Source of the DNA: Viola odorata
Taxonomy: Eukaryota; Streptophyta; Magnoliopsida; Malpighiales; Violaceae
Assembly: GCA_963691705.1 (NCBI GenBank)
Contig: OY829541.1
Span: 68,605,189 to 68,669,188, forward strand
Direction of reading: 5' to 3'
DNA length: 64,000 nucleotides
Shown here: positions 36,747 through 48,400 of the stretch, piece by piece
Layout of the letters: each line of letters begins with the position of its first letter
Position numbering within the stretch: position 1 is the stretch's first letter
Made by a program: the position numbers and the translations under genes
Notes under the pieces: generated by a model
The model's database searches: none
The model's input: the letters and a program-made list of their open reading frames with translations, nothing else
What the model was told of the DNA's origin: nothing

Positions 36747-38123
36747 ACGACTGCCGGATTCGGCAGTACTGGATTACGATGATTCGGCTTGAATTGATTA
36801 GGAAAAAACGACAGCGTTTCACATGAACGGACCGCTGTGGAAAATCCTGAAATAGAGAAACAACCTCCGCCGGCCGCCATGTGTTGCGTGTTCGAGTTCG
36901 ACGACGATGAATTTGGTCTGTATCGGCGGAGGCGGCCATCGGTCACCTGTAGAAATATTTGGAAAATCGAGAAAATAAAAGTAGTAATAAGGATTTCTTG
37001 TTAACACAGTGGGTGTTTGGGGTTGAGGGTTGGTGGCAGAACCAACTTTCCTCAACCCAAAACGGAGGAGTAGGTGTTTGCCTACTCCAACTCAAATTGG
37101 CCTCGCGCTGGAGCAAAATGCTCCGGTGCCAAACCAGCTCTCTCCTATTTTTTTTTTTTTTCATTTTAATTTTATTTTTTAATTTTATATAATGAACAAA
37201 ATAAATTAAAAATTATCACAATAAAATCTCTGGATAAATAATTCTAGATCCACTTTTCCTATTTTTATTAATTTTTTAAAAATGAATTTTATGCCCTTTT
37301 ATGGTCATTTTACATTCGAACTATAATTTTGAAAAATTATTTTACCAAACACCTTAGCTATCTCAAACTCCATTTTCCTAAAAGTCATTTTCCCACAAAA
37401 TTGGAACGCTAAACAGGTCCATAATCTTAAAAAAATCCATTGGGCCAAAGAGTAGAAATGTCAGGCCCAATTTTCTATAGGTCCATAGCAAGTCCAAGAC
37501 TTTATGAAATCTTACTCTTGAGTCTTGACTTGCAATTCGTCATTTTAGGTTGCAAATGTAGACTAATTTTAGATCCGATAATTACTTTTCAAATAATATT
37601 CCCCCCTTCAAAGTCCTACCACTAGAGTCTAGAACCAAATAGGCAAACATACACACATTCGTACATACTCTTTTATTTCTTTGGTGTGCTGGTAAATCTT
37701 CTAACCGTTTGAAAAAGAGTACGTAGAATTTTTTTTACTGATTGTAATCTTGATTCTCTTTTCTTCCGACTTCGGATAGGGATTTGGTTCCAAAACTGAT
37801 GTTAATTGTTAATATCATTCGGTAAATTAACCTTTTGTTCTGAAAATGTTGGAAGGACACCCGAAAGAACGAAATAATAATATCATCTTCTTGTTTTCTT
37901 TTACTTTTCCAATGGCAGACTTACAATTACACGTTACAGCTACTGATTGGGTTTGGTTGTGTTAGCTCAATAATTTATTACTCTTTCACCATCACCCTCA
38001 CAATTTACACTTACGTCTTTATCCTCTGTCTTTTTTGCAGGAACCCATAAATCCACAAACAAAGAAACAAAGTAGAAAGAAAAAAAAATACGCATCTCTT
38101 TTCTCCTCTAAAATCTCATCATC
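36747..38123. other. Spacer upstream of PES-C relic and CASP-like promoter
   Basis: No PES exon 1-3 similarity is found here, which defines the truncation. The stretch 37000-37430 has the look of an insertion: 'gtgggtgtttggggttg' at the left and a 'ctaaacaggtcc' end at the right are reminiscent of hAT-type MITE ends. I could not confirm matching termini. 37.43-38.1 kb is AT-rich, and its last 100 bp are the CASP-like leader. Confidence 0.4.
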
Positions 38124-39301
38124 ATGTCAATGGCAACTGAAAATGCAAAAAAAAGTTCTTTTGAAGTCCATAATTCTTTAACCCACCTCCCTTCTCCTCC
38201 AAAAAAGTCAGAAAGAATCTTTTTTATGACCCAAATCATTTTTAGGATATTAGCCATTGCCTTCACAGTTTCTGCAATGTCTCTTTTGGTCACTGCAAAA
38301 CAAACTGTCTCTATTTTATTTTTCAGCATAAAAGCCAGCTACAATGTTTCTTCTGCCTCAAGGTAAAAAACGCCCCAAAATCTTTTCTTTTAGGGTTTTA
38401 AGTATTTAAAAATCTGATATTTCTTTGTTTTTACTTTTGGTTTTTGTGTTTTCTTACCTTGGGTTGTGTTCTGTTTCTGCAGATTCTTGCTAGGTGCAAA
38501 TGCAGCTGTGCTTGCTGTCTCTGTTCTGTCACTGATTGGTGTTCTTGTTCTAAGCCGCAGAGGATCATCAAACCCTTTGATTTACTTCTTTCTGTTCTTG
38601 CATGATATGGTAATTAATCTGTATTATCTTTGTTAATTACTGTTTCTTCCATTAATTAATGCTGGTACATTAACATTTAATTGTTGGTTCTGGTACTAAC
38701 TGTACCAGATAAATTTATTAGTTTACCAACCACTAATCAAGTTCATTTATCAAACTTGCAAGAAAATAGAAAAAAAGAAAATTACCTCCTCAACAAAAAA
38801 AATCTATTTTTGTTTTCAAGCATTCATTGATTTTGATCGATAGATCAGTTTTTTAAGTAATCTAAGACATTGAATGATTGATTTCACCACAATGTAGGTC
38901 CACAAATAGATAATCTTGTGACCCTTTTTAGCTTCCGATTCATTTATTTTCCACCAACCGGGTTGGTGTTGCTAATGCCCATGTAGGGCACTAGTTGTCT
39001 GCGGGTGGCAAAATACTAACAAGGGTTTCGGGTTCGAGTGAAATTGATCTACCATTTTTTTGTCTCTTTGGTGTTACAGGTGGTGATGGTGTTGATGATT
39101 TCTGGATGTGCAGCAGCAACTGCTGTTGGGTATGTTGGTCAATATGGAGAAGCAAGTGCAGGATGGAATGCTGATTGTGATTTTGTGGGCAAGTTTTGCC
39201 ACCAAACCCTAATCTCTATTGTGTTCTCTTACCTGGCTTTCTCTTGCTACTTGGCACTTACGGTTCTTTCTGCTCACAAACTCTATGCATCTACCCATTG
39301 A
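38124..39301 (+). CDS. CASP-like membrane protein (CASPL1-type)
   Basis: Three exons, 38124-38362, 38483-38609 and 39080-39301, give 195 residues. Four hydrophobic segments are visible: IIFRILAIAFTVSAMSLLV, a second beginning at FLLGANAAVLAVSVLS, a third around VVMVLMISGCAAATAVGYVG, and the last in TLISIVFSYLAFSCYLALTV. These match the MARVEL/CASP fold with a cytosolic Ser/Lys-rich N-terminus. The second extracellular loop carries W..DC...FC. Casparian-strip membrane proteins organise lignin deposition at the plasma membrane. CASP-like relatives are four-span plasma-membrane proteins of largely unknown role. The ATG at 38124 is followed by a second Met two codons on; either could serve. Confidence 0.87.
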
Positions 39302-39988
39302 GCAAATCGCCAGTTGAGATGGAAGCGAAAGGAGGAGGAGGAAGGAACTTTTTTCTGATGTTTTGTTGTAGTATTAGAATTTTTATACTGCAGTAGATAA
39401 TAGATTCCTAGTTTTCTAGAATATCCTGTGTAGAAACTGATTTCATCAATCTATTAGTGTCAAAGTGGATGGTTTCTTTTTCAAAATGGTGTGGCCCTGT
39501 AGCATTTTTAGGAGCTTTCCTTCACAATCCAAGAAAGGGTGTTTTTTGTCCATAGGCATGCAGTCCGGTGATTTTCAATGAGTGGCAAAGTACCAGTCAG
39601 ATTTGAGTCCTACCTCCGTTTATTTAAAACAAAATTTTACATAGATGTGAAAATGTAAGAGCACCCAAGGTTGTGTTTTTTCTTGCTATCCCGTGGAAGA
39701 AATTCTGTGTCCATTTAGACAAAAGTAAAGAGGTTCATACAAAGGTCAATCTATTTCAATCTTATCTTCACAATCTCTTAGGTGCTAGTTTGGATTTCCC
39801 AGTTTTCAGTATCCCATGCTGGATCAATTTCTGGCAATCCGTACTCTTCAGGTCTTAAAGACAATTGGAATTTAGGAAGTTCAGGTAATGCTTGTAGAAT
39901 CCTACGTAAACGCGGTTAAAGTCATTAAAAAAGGCACAACTCGCTCTACCACCGAGCTAATAGCCTGAAAAGTTAAGTGGGAAACTGC
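39302..39988. other. Convergent 3' region between CASP-like and BRO1 genes
   Basis: Holds the 3' UTRs of two convergent genes. No ORF was recognised. A short tRNA-like/plastid-like piece lies at 39933-39964 (separate entry). Confidence 0.5.
39933..39964 (-). other. Possible plastid trnI-GAU 5' exon remnant
   Basis: On the minus strand it begins GGCTATTAGCTCGGTGG, continues TAGAGCG and ends GTTGTGCC. By recall this is the 5' exon of plastid trnI-GAU with one substitution and an internal deletion of the anticodon-arm part. It cannot fold into a working tRNA. It could be a tiny nuclear plastid insertion or a chance match. Confidence 0.4.
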
Positions 39989-41957
39989 TTACTTCTCTTC
40001 TTCTAAGAGGTAGCCATACATCTGAGATTTTCTAGATGCAACTTCAGGAACTTTTTGATGCAGATGCTTCATCGCACCCCACGGCGGAGGAGATCTATGC
40101 CAGAGAGGGAACAAAAGTTAGGGGACGAGAATTGACATCGTTCTTTAATAGTAGTTTTTAACAAAATCAAAGTCGAAAATCGAAACCAACCTAGTAACTG
40201 GAGCTGCAATGCAAAAGTTTAAGCAGGCCTTTTTAGTTTCTGATAAAAGTTCTGCAGAAGCAAGGAAACAACAGACAGCACTGACATGGCTCACCGGTTC
40301 ACTACCCTTATCAAGAATCAGACCGTGGTAGTAGTAAGCTCCAGCCTAATAAATTTACATGGAAAGCATTGATTATTAGTCGAGATTCGAGGGAAAAAGA
40401 CCTAAATGAAGCTTAAAATGACTGCTTTAGAAACCTTTGCTTCTATGAATTTCCATTTGATGAACGACAGATGCTTCTTCCCGTATCCGTGAGTCATGTC
40501 AGATCCTAAGAGTGCGTGATAAGCCTGAATAGCCATGAAAAAACAAACAATCGTGCGAGTTAAACAGAAACATTCGCGCAAGTTACTCCATTAACAAACA
40601 GGACTAATTTACTCAAAGGATGAACCAAACCTGACTGTAGTAGATCATCAGCTCACATGCCAACCTTCTCTTTACTGACAAAGTGGCTTTTTGACTTTCC
40701 ACAGCTAACCCAAGTTGTATTTCTGTTCCCTGAAATTGTCAACATCATCAAAGAAATTAATTAGCATCGGTTTAGGGACTAACTGCAAACTATATCTACT
40801 AACGATCGATAGGAATAGCAGGTCGATTGAAGAAAATTGTTAAACTTATGAAAGATCAAGTACCTGGCCCAGTGCTTGAATGGATATAGCCATCAGCACA
40901 CCTTCTTGCAAATCTTTTGGAAACTTGCTCCTAGGTACACGAATTAACAACGAAAAACTTAGCATATATATTGAATTCTAAAGAAAAAAGCTCTAACTAG
41001 TTCTACCTCATCTTTTACTTACTTGACATCTGCTGGAATGTGAACCAAGACCTCTCTGACACAGAATTCCAAGTATCCTGATGCCTTAAGCAGTAAATCA
41101 ACAGCTTCCCTCTTACGATCTAGCAGTAAACGTTACAGATATCGGTAAGTACAGTCAGGAAAAGGTTTTAATCCTAGAAAATCTCGAATTATCTACATTA
41201 AGGTTAAGAATAATAAACCTGAGGACACAACCCGTACGCTCGAGCCAGAATGATCCTTAGGGATCATCAATAAGTTAGCCTCAGACAAAGTCAACATTGC
41301 CATCATGTGAAGCACAGATAACAGCTCGAACCATGAGTTCGCAACAGGGTTTTCCTGTTCGGTCACATATTCAGTTCCGGTTAAAACATTCTGAGTTTTC
41401 TGCAGATTGTCAAAAGAATAATGCATACGAGTTGGGAAAGAAGCAATCACCTGTTTTCCATCTTCCAGGCTTTTCCACCTGAACTCAACCGAACCCTGAA
41501 GACCATGTTCTGCAAGATCTCCATACAATTAGCTGTATGACTAAAATCAGAAAGACAAATATAGGAATCACACCACCCAATTACCTTTTTTAGTGAGACC
41601 GATAAGAAGAGACAAGTACTCCTCCAATGCTCGCGTCAATTCGGTTACAGCAGATCCACCTGCAATACCCAGAAACAGTTCAGGATTATTAGATTCTTAG
41701 AATCAAACCAAACCACACCATAGAAGAACAATTAGAATTGATTGAGAGAGCAGACCAGTATCCTCTGCCACGAGGGCAATCTGTTCGCGTAGAGATGCCA
41801 ATCTATCAACAGCATCATCAGGAATCAACCCTTTAAGTGCCTTCTGAAGATTAGATTGTGCCGGTATCCGAATTGAAGGGAGAAACACTGCCATTTCAGG
41901 TACAACAGTTGACTTTTTCTTACTCCCAACTGCATGAAAAGAATTACCACACCCCAT
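39989..41957 (-). CDS. BRO1-like domain protein with N-terminal myristoylation signal
   Basis: Ten exons: 41756-41957, 41585-41659, 41451-41509, 41219-41354, 41023-41119, 40864-40930, 40631-40729, 40435-40524, 40191-40345 and 39989-40094, all junctions in phase, 361 residues. The N-terminus MGCGNS has the Gly2 and Cys3 context for myristoylation and palmitoylation, so membrane anchoring is likely. The body contains BRO1-fold helices such as ENPVANSWFELLSVLHMMAM, KFPKDLQEGVLMAISIQALG, CELMIYYSQAYHAL and AGAYYYHGLILDKG. It matches plant 'endosomal targeting BRO1-like domain' proteins, which resemble the Bro1/ALIX module that binds ESCRT-III. It lacks the V-domain and Pro-rich tail of full ALIX. 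A 5'-UTR intron is likely at 41993-42203 (GTAAGT...TGTAG). Confidence 0.87.
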
Positions 41958-44837
41958 TCTTTGTTCTTCCTCTTACTTTCAAACTTAATATCCTACACAA
42001 CAAAACACCAAGAAAATGAAAACAAAAAAACAAAAAACAGATAAGGCCATGATTGACCAAGTTGGTTAAAAGCAGAAATTTATTAGAATCAGTGATATGG
42101 GTGGAAAAAAGAAAAGGAATGGAGCAATAAATTCGAGTCAGAAAATGATTTAGTTAGTCGATGAAGTGATCATGGAAAGTGAGAAATTAAGAGAAAGACT
42201 TACAGGGAGGGTGCAAAGGAGAAGAGGGGAGTGAAAATGAAGTGAAGATGATTTAGGATGGATTGCATTTGTAGTAATGTTGAAATGAAAAGAGAGAGAG
42301 ACAGAGAATCTGAGTACAGAGGAAAGCTCAGGAATCGAGACATAGCTCACATGGAGAAGTCGTAGAAATCTCTGCGTCGTTAAAGGAGCTTTCTTTCTGA
42401 TTTCCCACAACTTGGGTGTCACTATTACTTTTTTATTCCAATCCATGTAAGATTCAGACCACTATTGGATCAAGAAAAAAAAAATCTATTAATTTTGATT
42501 GGTGATTTTCGTAAAAGGTCCAGTCTCTTCTGTTGTAGCCAATCTGTATCGTTCAATTCATTATTTCACATCTCAGTAACTCAAAGAAGAAGTTCTAAGT
42601 TGAATGATTAGTTTACAAAAAGATTCATAAGTATAATTAATCTTTTGTTATGGATATGGAAGAAAAATATCAAATATATTGTTTACAAAATGTGAATTTT
42701 TATTTGTTAAAAATTAACACCGATCGTAAGTTTTCTTTAATGTATATATATACTCTCTTTTTTAAGCTAAACCATACCCATAGCATCATGCTTATCATAC
42801 TCTAATTGTCCCTAATATAACTTTCAAATGATCAAGTTTGAAATAGAGAAAATCATGATTGAGAACACACCCCCTTCAAGCTTAACCCTAATATTTGACC
42901 TCATTTGAAATAAGATTAGTCTATTATCTTATCATTTTATATATGGACAGAGAGATTAAAAAAAATGTAAGATGAGTGATTGTGTGGTGAGGAGAGATCT
43001 ACAGTGCCGTATATCCCGGAAATCAATTAATTAAAGTTATCATGTTACATACATAGTACAGGAACAGCCTGGTTCATAAAACGATAGTAATATTGAATGT
43101 TTTCCAATTAACTACCCATCATCCCATCCCAAATTATCAAAAGGGCAAAAGACAGGCCAGCGCCGCAACTATCCACTCAGACAAAAATACCCCGCAAAAC
43201 ACCACCGTTAGACACATCCGCCCTGGATGTTATCTCTGTTAGACAAAATGCCCTCTGGCACGTGAATTGGTTGACAGACGTTGTTTGCTGCCTCAGCTTC
43301 TTAGGACAGCAAACAGCTTCTGTCAACCAATTCACGTATCAGGGAGCATTTTATTTAACGGAGGTAATGTCCGGGATGAATGTGTCTAACGGTGGTATTT
43401 TGCGGGGTATTTTTGTCTAAGTGGGTCTTTGCGGGGCTGGACTGTCTTTTGCCCTTAACAAAATTATACTTGCTCACTGCCCAGTCACCCTCACACTTTA
43501 GGTCAGATTTTGTTTCATCATTTCTTTATTTATTTATAAAAAAATGTTAGTAGTGAACATGTGGCTGATTATTTGTGTCGAATTCAATCATCGAGAATGA
43601 CACAAAATATGTAGAAAAGTTTGATAATGTTCGAACAAAATTAATTTTATACTCGGAATAAACTGAAAAAACATTTATGTTTCACTCAATCTTTACACTA
43701 AAAGTTTGATTTTTTTATTTTATTTTTATTTTTATTATTATTATTATTATTGTGGTTGTTGTTGTTGTTAAAAAAATTATTAGGTAAGGTGAGATTTCAT
43801 TTGAGGATTTAAGAAGCACATTGCGTGGACCAAGAAGTTTAGGGACTTGCATGTTGAGGTTAAAGATTCACTTAACAAATGCAGCAAATCTTTACTAAAA
43901 AAATATGTAGCAAAATCAAGACCAGATTTTACAAAATCGCACGTATGCATGTAGGTTATTTGCTGTCTACCAATGCCAAAAGAGCTGGGATCAAGTCTCA
44001 CTCTATTTTTAAAATAAAATGATAATGTTTTAAAAAGTTGTGATAGTAAATCTTTGAAATGCCAATAATATCTTAACACCAGTAGTTTTTCGTCAAAAAG
44101 GGACATGGAGAATATCGGAGACTGGAAATTATACAGCTATAACATCTTCCAAGAGCATGAATGTGTGTATTTGATGAAATTAGGTATTAGGATTTGGATT
44201 TGGATATCAAACAAAAAGACTATTGCGTGCCCTTGAAACCAAGGTCTTGGTAGTGTCTCTCTTCTACCGTAGCTTAGTGAATAACACTCAACTTCTATTT
44301 CAATTAAAGTTCAGTTCGTTTCTGAGAGAAGAAAAGAAGGGGGAAAAAGTGACTATTCACTTGATTAGGTGATGAAATTCAATTATGCTCGTTGCTGAAT
44401 TCAGTTTCCGAGATTAAACCCGAAAATAAAACGATGTGAGTTGTTCAACTCTCTCATATCTTTAAATAAGAAATTGTTTGATCGAAACTTGAAATAATTA
44501 CCTGTACTTTAGCTCCAGCGCCATATTGTGCAAACTTTAGTGGCATTTAACCAATTAGTGTCGTAAAGAAAATTGTTTTGTTTGATTTTGTTTTAAAATT
44601 TCATACTGTTTTGTTTAGTATGTATGAATCTTTGTTCTAAAGTTTGGAGCTAATATTTACCACAAATATGAAGTTTTTATATATTTCAATGAAATGGCAA
44701 TTCAGAGGGGTCTGGAAATCCTAATTATGGGAGACTTATCTACCTAACATATGTAGATTAACATACACTACAATATCTACCCTACCATATAAACATGCAC
44801 TATATATGGCATTTTACTCCTGGCATGGGTTTCAGCA
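41958..44837. other. BRO1 5' leader/promoter and AT-rich spacer
   Basis: 41958 to about 42440 is leader with a probable intron (41993-42203) and CT-rich minus-strand sequence. 42.45-44.8 kb is AT-rich with no recognised gene. It contains the fold-back element at 43143-43454 and a (TTA)n/(TTG)n run at about 43715-43770. Confidence 0.5.
43143..43454. mobile_element. Mutator-like fold-back MITE
   Basis: A 312-bp near-perfect palindrome. About 140 bp from the left (GGGCAAAAGACAGGCCAGC...) are repeated inverted at the right (GGGCAAAAGACAGTCCAGC on the other strand), meeting near 43300. The flanks TTATCAAAA (43134-43142) and TTAACAAAA (43455-43463) agree at 8 of 9 positions, as expected of a 9-bp MULE target duplication. 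No coding content. RNA across it would form a long hairpin. Confidence 0.82.
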
Positions 44838-47771
44838 TCAGCAATTTTCGGTTGCTTTCACGAACCGACCTTTCACTCGCTTTCTCGTATCAGCTCTGGC
44901 CTTCCTTGATTCATATCGGATGCGCTTCTCATACCTGTTCATAGTTTGTTGCACCACTTAGTGACAGATACTGAAACTTGCCTAAATTTCCACAGGTGAA
45001 TGACAATATACAAAACGAAAACAAAAATGGTATATCATGCCTTCTATTTTTCTTCTTCTCCTGGTAGCGCAGCATGGCATTGCCTCGGTTCTGAGCAAAA
45101 AATTTCAGGTCGACTTTCGGTTTCACTCCATCTGCATTCTCGGTCGACCCAGTAAGAGGAGGCTGCTCCGTCTCCTGGATAGATCTGATGCCACATGCTT
45201 TAGAACCACCCTGCCAGGATTCTGATGCTAGTCCTGTTGGTGTTGTGTTGTTGCTTTCATCTGTCATCGATGCGTGCCTCAGCAATTTTCGATCGCAACG
45301 ACCCTGCAAATTAAGCAATGCGCCAATACCATGAATGATATCAGATAAGCTATGCAATATTTGGGTCTCAATCCTAGTTGTATGCAGGCGCTAGTAAGTG
45401 ATCACTCAATTGAATTTCGTCTTCTATATTTCAAAGAAACTGTAATTCAGTAATCAAACGGAAACATCTTATCAAGTCTGTTCAGTTTGGTTTCACAAAT
45501 GACAGGACTTCTGCATCTAATCTGTCAGTTGAATGCAAACCATAAAATGTGAATACATAAAAGTTAAAAATTGTAGGACAATAGACCTGAGTGCCAAGGA
45601 ACAAGCTTTTAACTTTTGAAGCTATTTACTTGCTGAAAGGGGTTAACTTTGGGAAAATGACTGTTAAAGAATCAACAATATACTCGATTAACTCTCAAAC
45701 TTCAACACTTTAATACTGAAAGAACCACTAGTCAGGTAGGCATTCACGTAATCTTGTAAATTCAACATCTTTTCAACCGTCATATCCAAGAATGAAGATG
45801 CTCAACTCCTCGGTAATAATTGCAAGCAAATCAACCATCTTTGCAAGATCAGACGGAAGAATTTTCTAACTCCAACTTAAAAGAGACATCACTTTACATG
45901 GTCTAGACACCTACGCTTTTAGCAGCAGACATGTAATTTTATCATCTAACAGCAGTAGGATTAACTTACATTTCCTGCCATGATATCTCCGCCGGTTGTA
46001 GAGTTGCAACTCATGACATATGTGTCATCAAACATATTTCCTGCTGTCAAGCCAACTTCTTTTGTAAAATTGACATAATTCATGATAGAAAACCCAGGAA
46101 CCTTTGTGTCATCTCCTTCGTCTCTTGGATCAGGTTCTGAATAATGCCTTGATCTTCCAAGTTCAAAATCCCATATCTGAAAGAGTAAGAGTGAAGATTA
46201 ACTACAAAACTTGTTTATTAATTAGAGAAAGTACAACTCATTTCTCTCCCATAAGAGCATACATATCACGCAAACTCTATTAGGGTCTGGATGCATGTTA
46301 TTGAAGCTAGTTCAGCACAGTTGACGAGCATAAATTTGGGTGTTGACAGGAAAATAATTGAGATTAATGTTTTGATGGCGCTTAAAATTTACCCTTCGAG
46401 TTGGAATCTAACAACAATAAAGTTGCGTGTCAACAATAGAACAATGATAAAACCGGTCATATTTTGAAACATAAAGGCCCTAACCAATTGAATTTTCAAC
46501 TTATATCTGCCTAAATATTTTGCACCCTGCTCAAAAAATAAGCTGTACAATCTTCCCAGCCCAATGTTTCAAGCAGATCAAAGTACAAGCTTCCCTTATC
46601 TGTCCACAAGGCTAACTATTCATGAGCACTGGCTAAGCAATGGATTTGAGCTATACACGGATAGGTTAACAGCATTACTGCAAAGAGACAAATGCGATCT
46701 TAAGAAGTTCAAGGTCTTCAAATACTTTGGAAGAACATGTGTGGCTAGATTAATGTAATAATAACAAAAGGACCTAAAAAGGGAGAAAAAGTTCATTTAG
46801 GCAGGTCACTGGCCTAAATTAAATAATTGCTAAGCGCGGAGTCATATTAAGTTTAGTCTTAAACTAATTACCCAAAAAAGAAACTCACCCTATAAAACCT
46901 ATTCCGTGCACATTAAGAGATACCCTAAATATCCAATCTCTAAAGTCTAAACTCAACAAACATTTATGAATACTCCATGCATTTGGACAAAAACCTGAGC
47001 TCCCTGATATGTAGAGTTGCAATTCCAAACAAGATCTCCTTCAGCTGCTCCACAATCATTCTCCATCACACCCAAATCATTTGGCATCATAAGCAATGAA
47101 GTAAATGGCGTTTTCCCATGCAACATCTCCTCTTCCTCCTCCCCATTCACCTGCTCTTCATATCTGCTGGCCGGCGGTGTCTCAGGTCCCAACTCATCTC
47201 CATCTCCATCTCCATCCACTCTCACCATTTCCCTCTTCCCCAGCTCCACCAATTGCTCATAAACCTCTTCCCTACACTTGCCAGACCTCAAATACACAGC
47301 AGACCCATCACTTGGTACCTCAAAATCTTGAAAGTTACAAACTTTCTGCTCAAACAAACAAGACCCAGATCCTGAATCCATCAATTTTTTAGGTTTCATA
47401 TCAAACCCAAGAAAATCAGCAAGCTGATTAGTTGATGGGCAATCAGAAAACCCTTCAAGTTTGGTTCTTGAGTGAAGAGAGGAAAGAGCACAGTTGTTGT
47501 TGTGTGAATCCCAATCACAACCTTGACAGAGATTAAGATTATCTGTTGAGCACTGAACTGAGGCTGGCTCGGCTCTACAATTTTCACAGATCTGTGACCG
47601 TACATGCTTGAGTGACAGAGCATTTGCAGAGTGGATTTCATGGTCGCAGAGCAAACAGAGCTTGGCAGAGTCAGCCTTGCAATACAAGACTGCTGCTTTT
47701 ATGTTGCAGAATTCACACGGCAGAAAGGAGAAATTGTTTCTTGATTTTTTTGGAGTTGATTGCTCCTCCAT
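44838..47771 (-). CDS. CONSTANS-like protein with two B-boxes and CCT domain (group III type)
   Basis: Four exons: 46995-47771, 45970-46176, 45041-45303 and 44838-44934, 447 residues. B-box 1 begins CEFCNIKAAVLYC (Cys19) and keeps the C2-C8-C7-C2-C spacing followed by two His. A diverged second B-box begins CENCRAEPASVQC (about 62). The C-terminal CCT domain (AMLRYQEKKKNRR, then YEKRIRYESRKAR) is split by the last intron. Group III relatives (COL9-COL15 type) act in the nucleus in photoperiod and clock control. B-boxes bind protein partners, and CCT binds DNA with NF-YB/NF-YC. The last intron (44935-45040) appears to use GC at its donor (AG/GCATGA), since no GT fits the phase. The start at 47771 is the first ATG in frame; the open frame upstream has none. 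Confidence 0.88.
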
Positions 47772-48135
47772 GGTCTCAGCAACCAAAAACAAGAAGACCA
47801 ATGTTAGAATTAACAAAAGATGCAAACTTTATGTTGAATTTCTTGATTGAATGCAAAAACAAAAAAAAACTGTAGGATTAGATAAGTGAAGATATTTTTC
47901 CCCTTTAGGAGATAGTGAAAGAGTGTATGATATGTGAAACAGTGAAAGTGATGGGAGTTGAATAAGTGCAATGATTTTGATCATTATTAGTAATCACTCC
48001 GGGGATAAAGCACTTGTTCTAAAATATTCTTTGCTCAAAATTTAAGCTACACCAAAAGTAATACAATTTAATTTTGAAAATTATCAAATAGTAATATATA
48101 TTTCTTTCATGGACATGTGAATTGTCTATAAAGTA

Positions 48136-48400
48136 CTCCTTTCGGGACAAAGTAAACGACGTTTTGGAGTCCAAAAATAGTTCTGAAATAAATGACGTTC
48201 TCGGTATCCTAGGCTGAAAAAGACAACATTACCCCTGCCATCCCTTAGTGTAAACTGAGACAGAAGCCATAGTAATTTCGAAAATAGGCTTGGATGGTAG
48301 GGATATAAAGGTCAAAAATTGCCTCATTTTTTGTAAACCAATCATTTCCTTAATACGAATGCAAACACCCAAAAAGTCATTTATTTTATACGAAAGAGAG
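48136..48400. mobile_element. Stowaway-like MITE
   Basis: Flanked by TA. Left end CTCCTTTCGGGACAAAG; right end on the other strand CTCTCTTTCGTATAAA. Both ends continue into a similar 'aacgacgttttgg'/'aatgactttttgg' inner repeat. Confidence 0.75.

Noticed and set aside
46953..46994. Extension of the CONSTANS-like first exon past 46994
   Set aside because: The frame runs into the intron; the donor at 46994/46995 joins exon 2 in phase and continues to the CCT domain.
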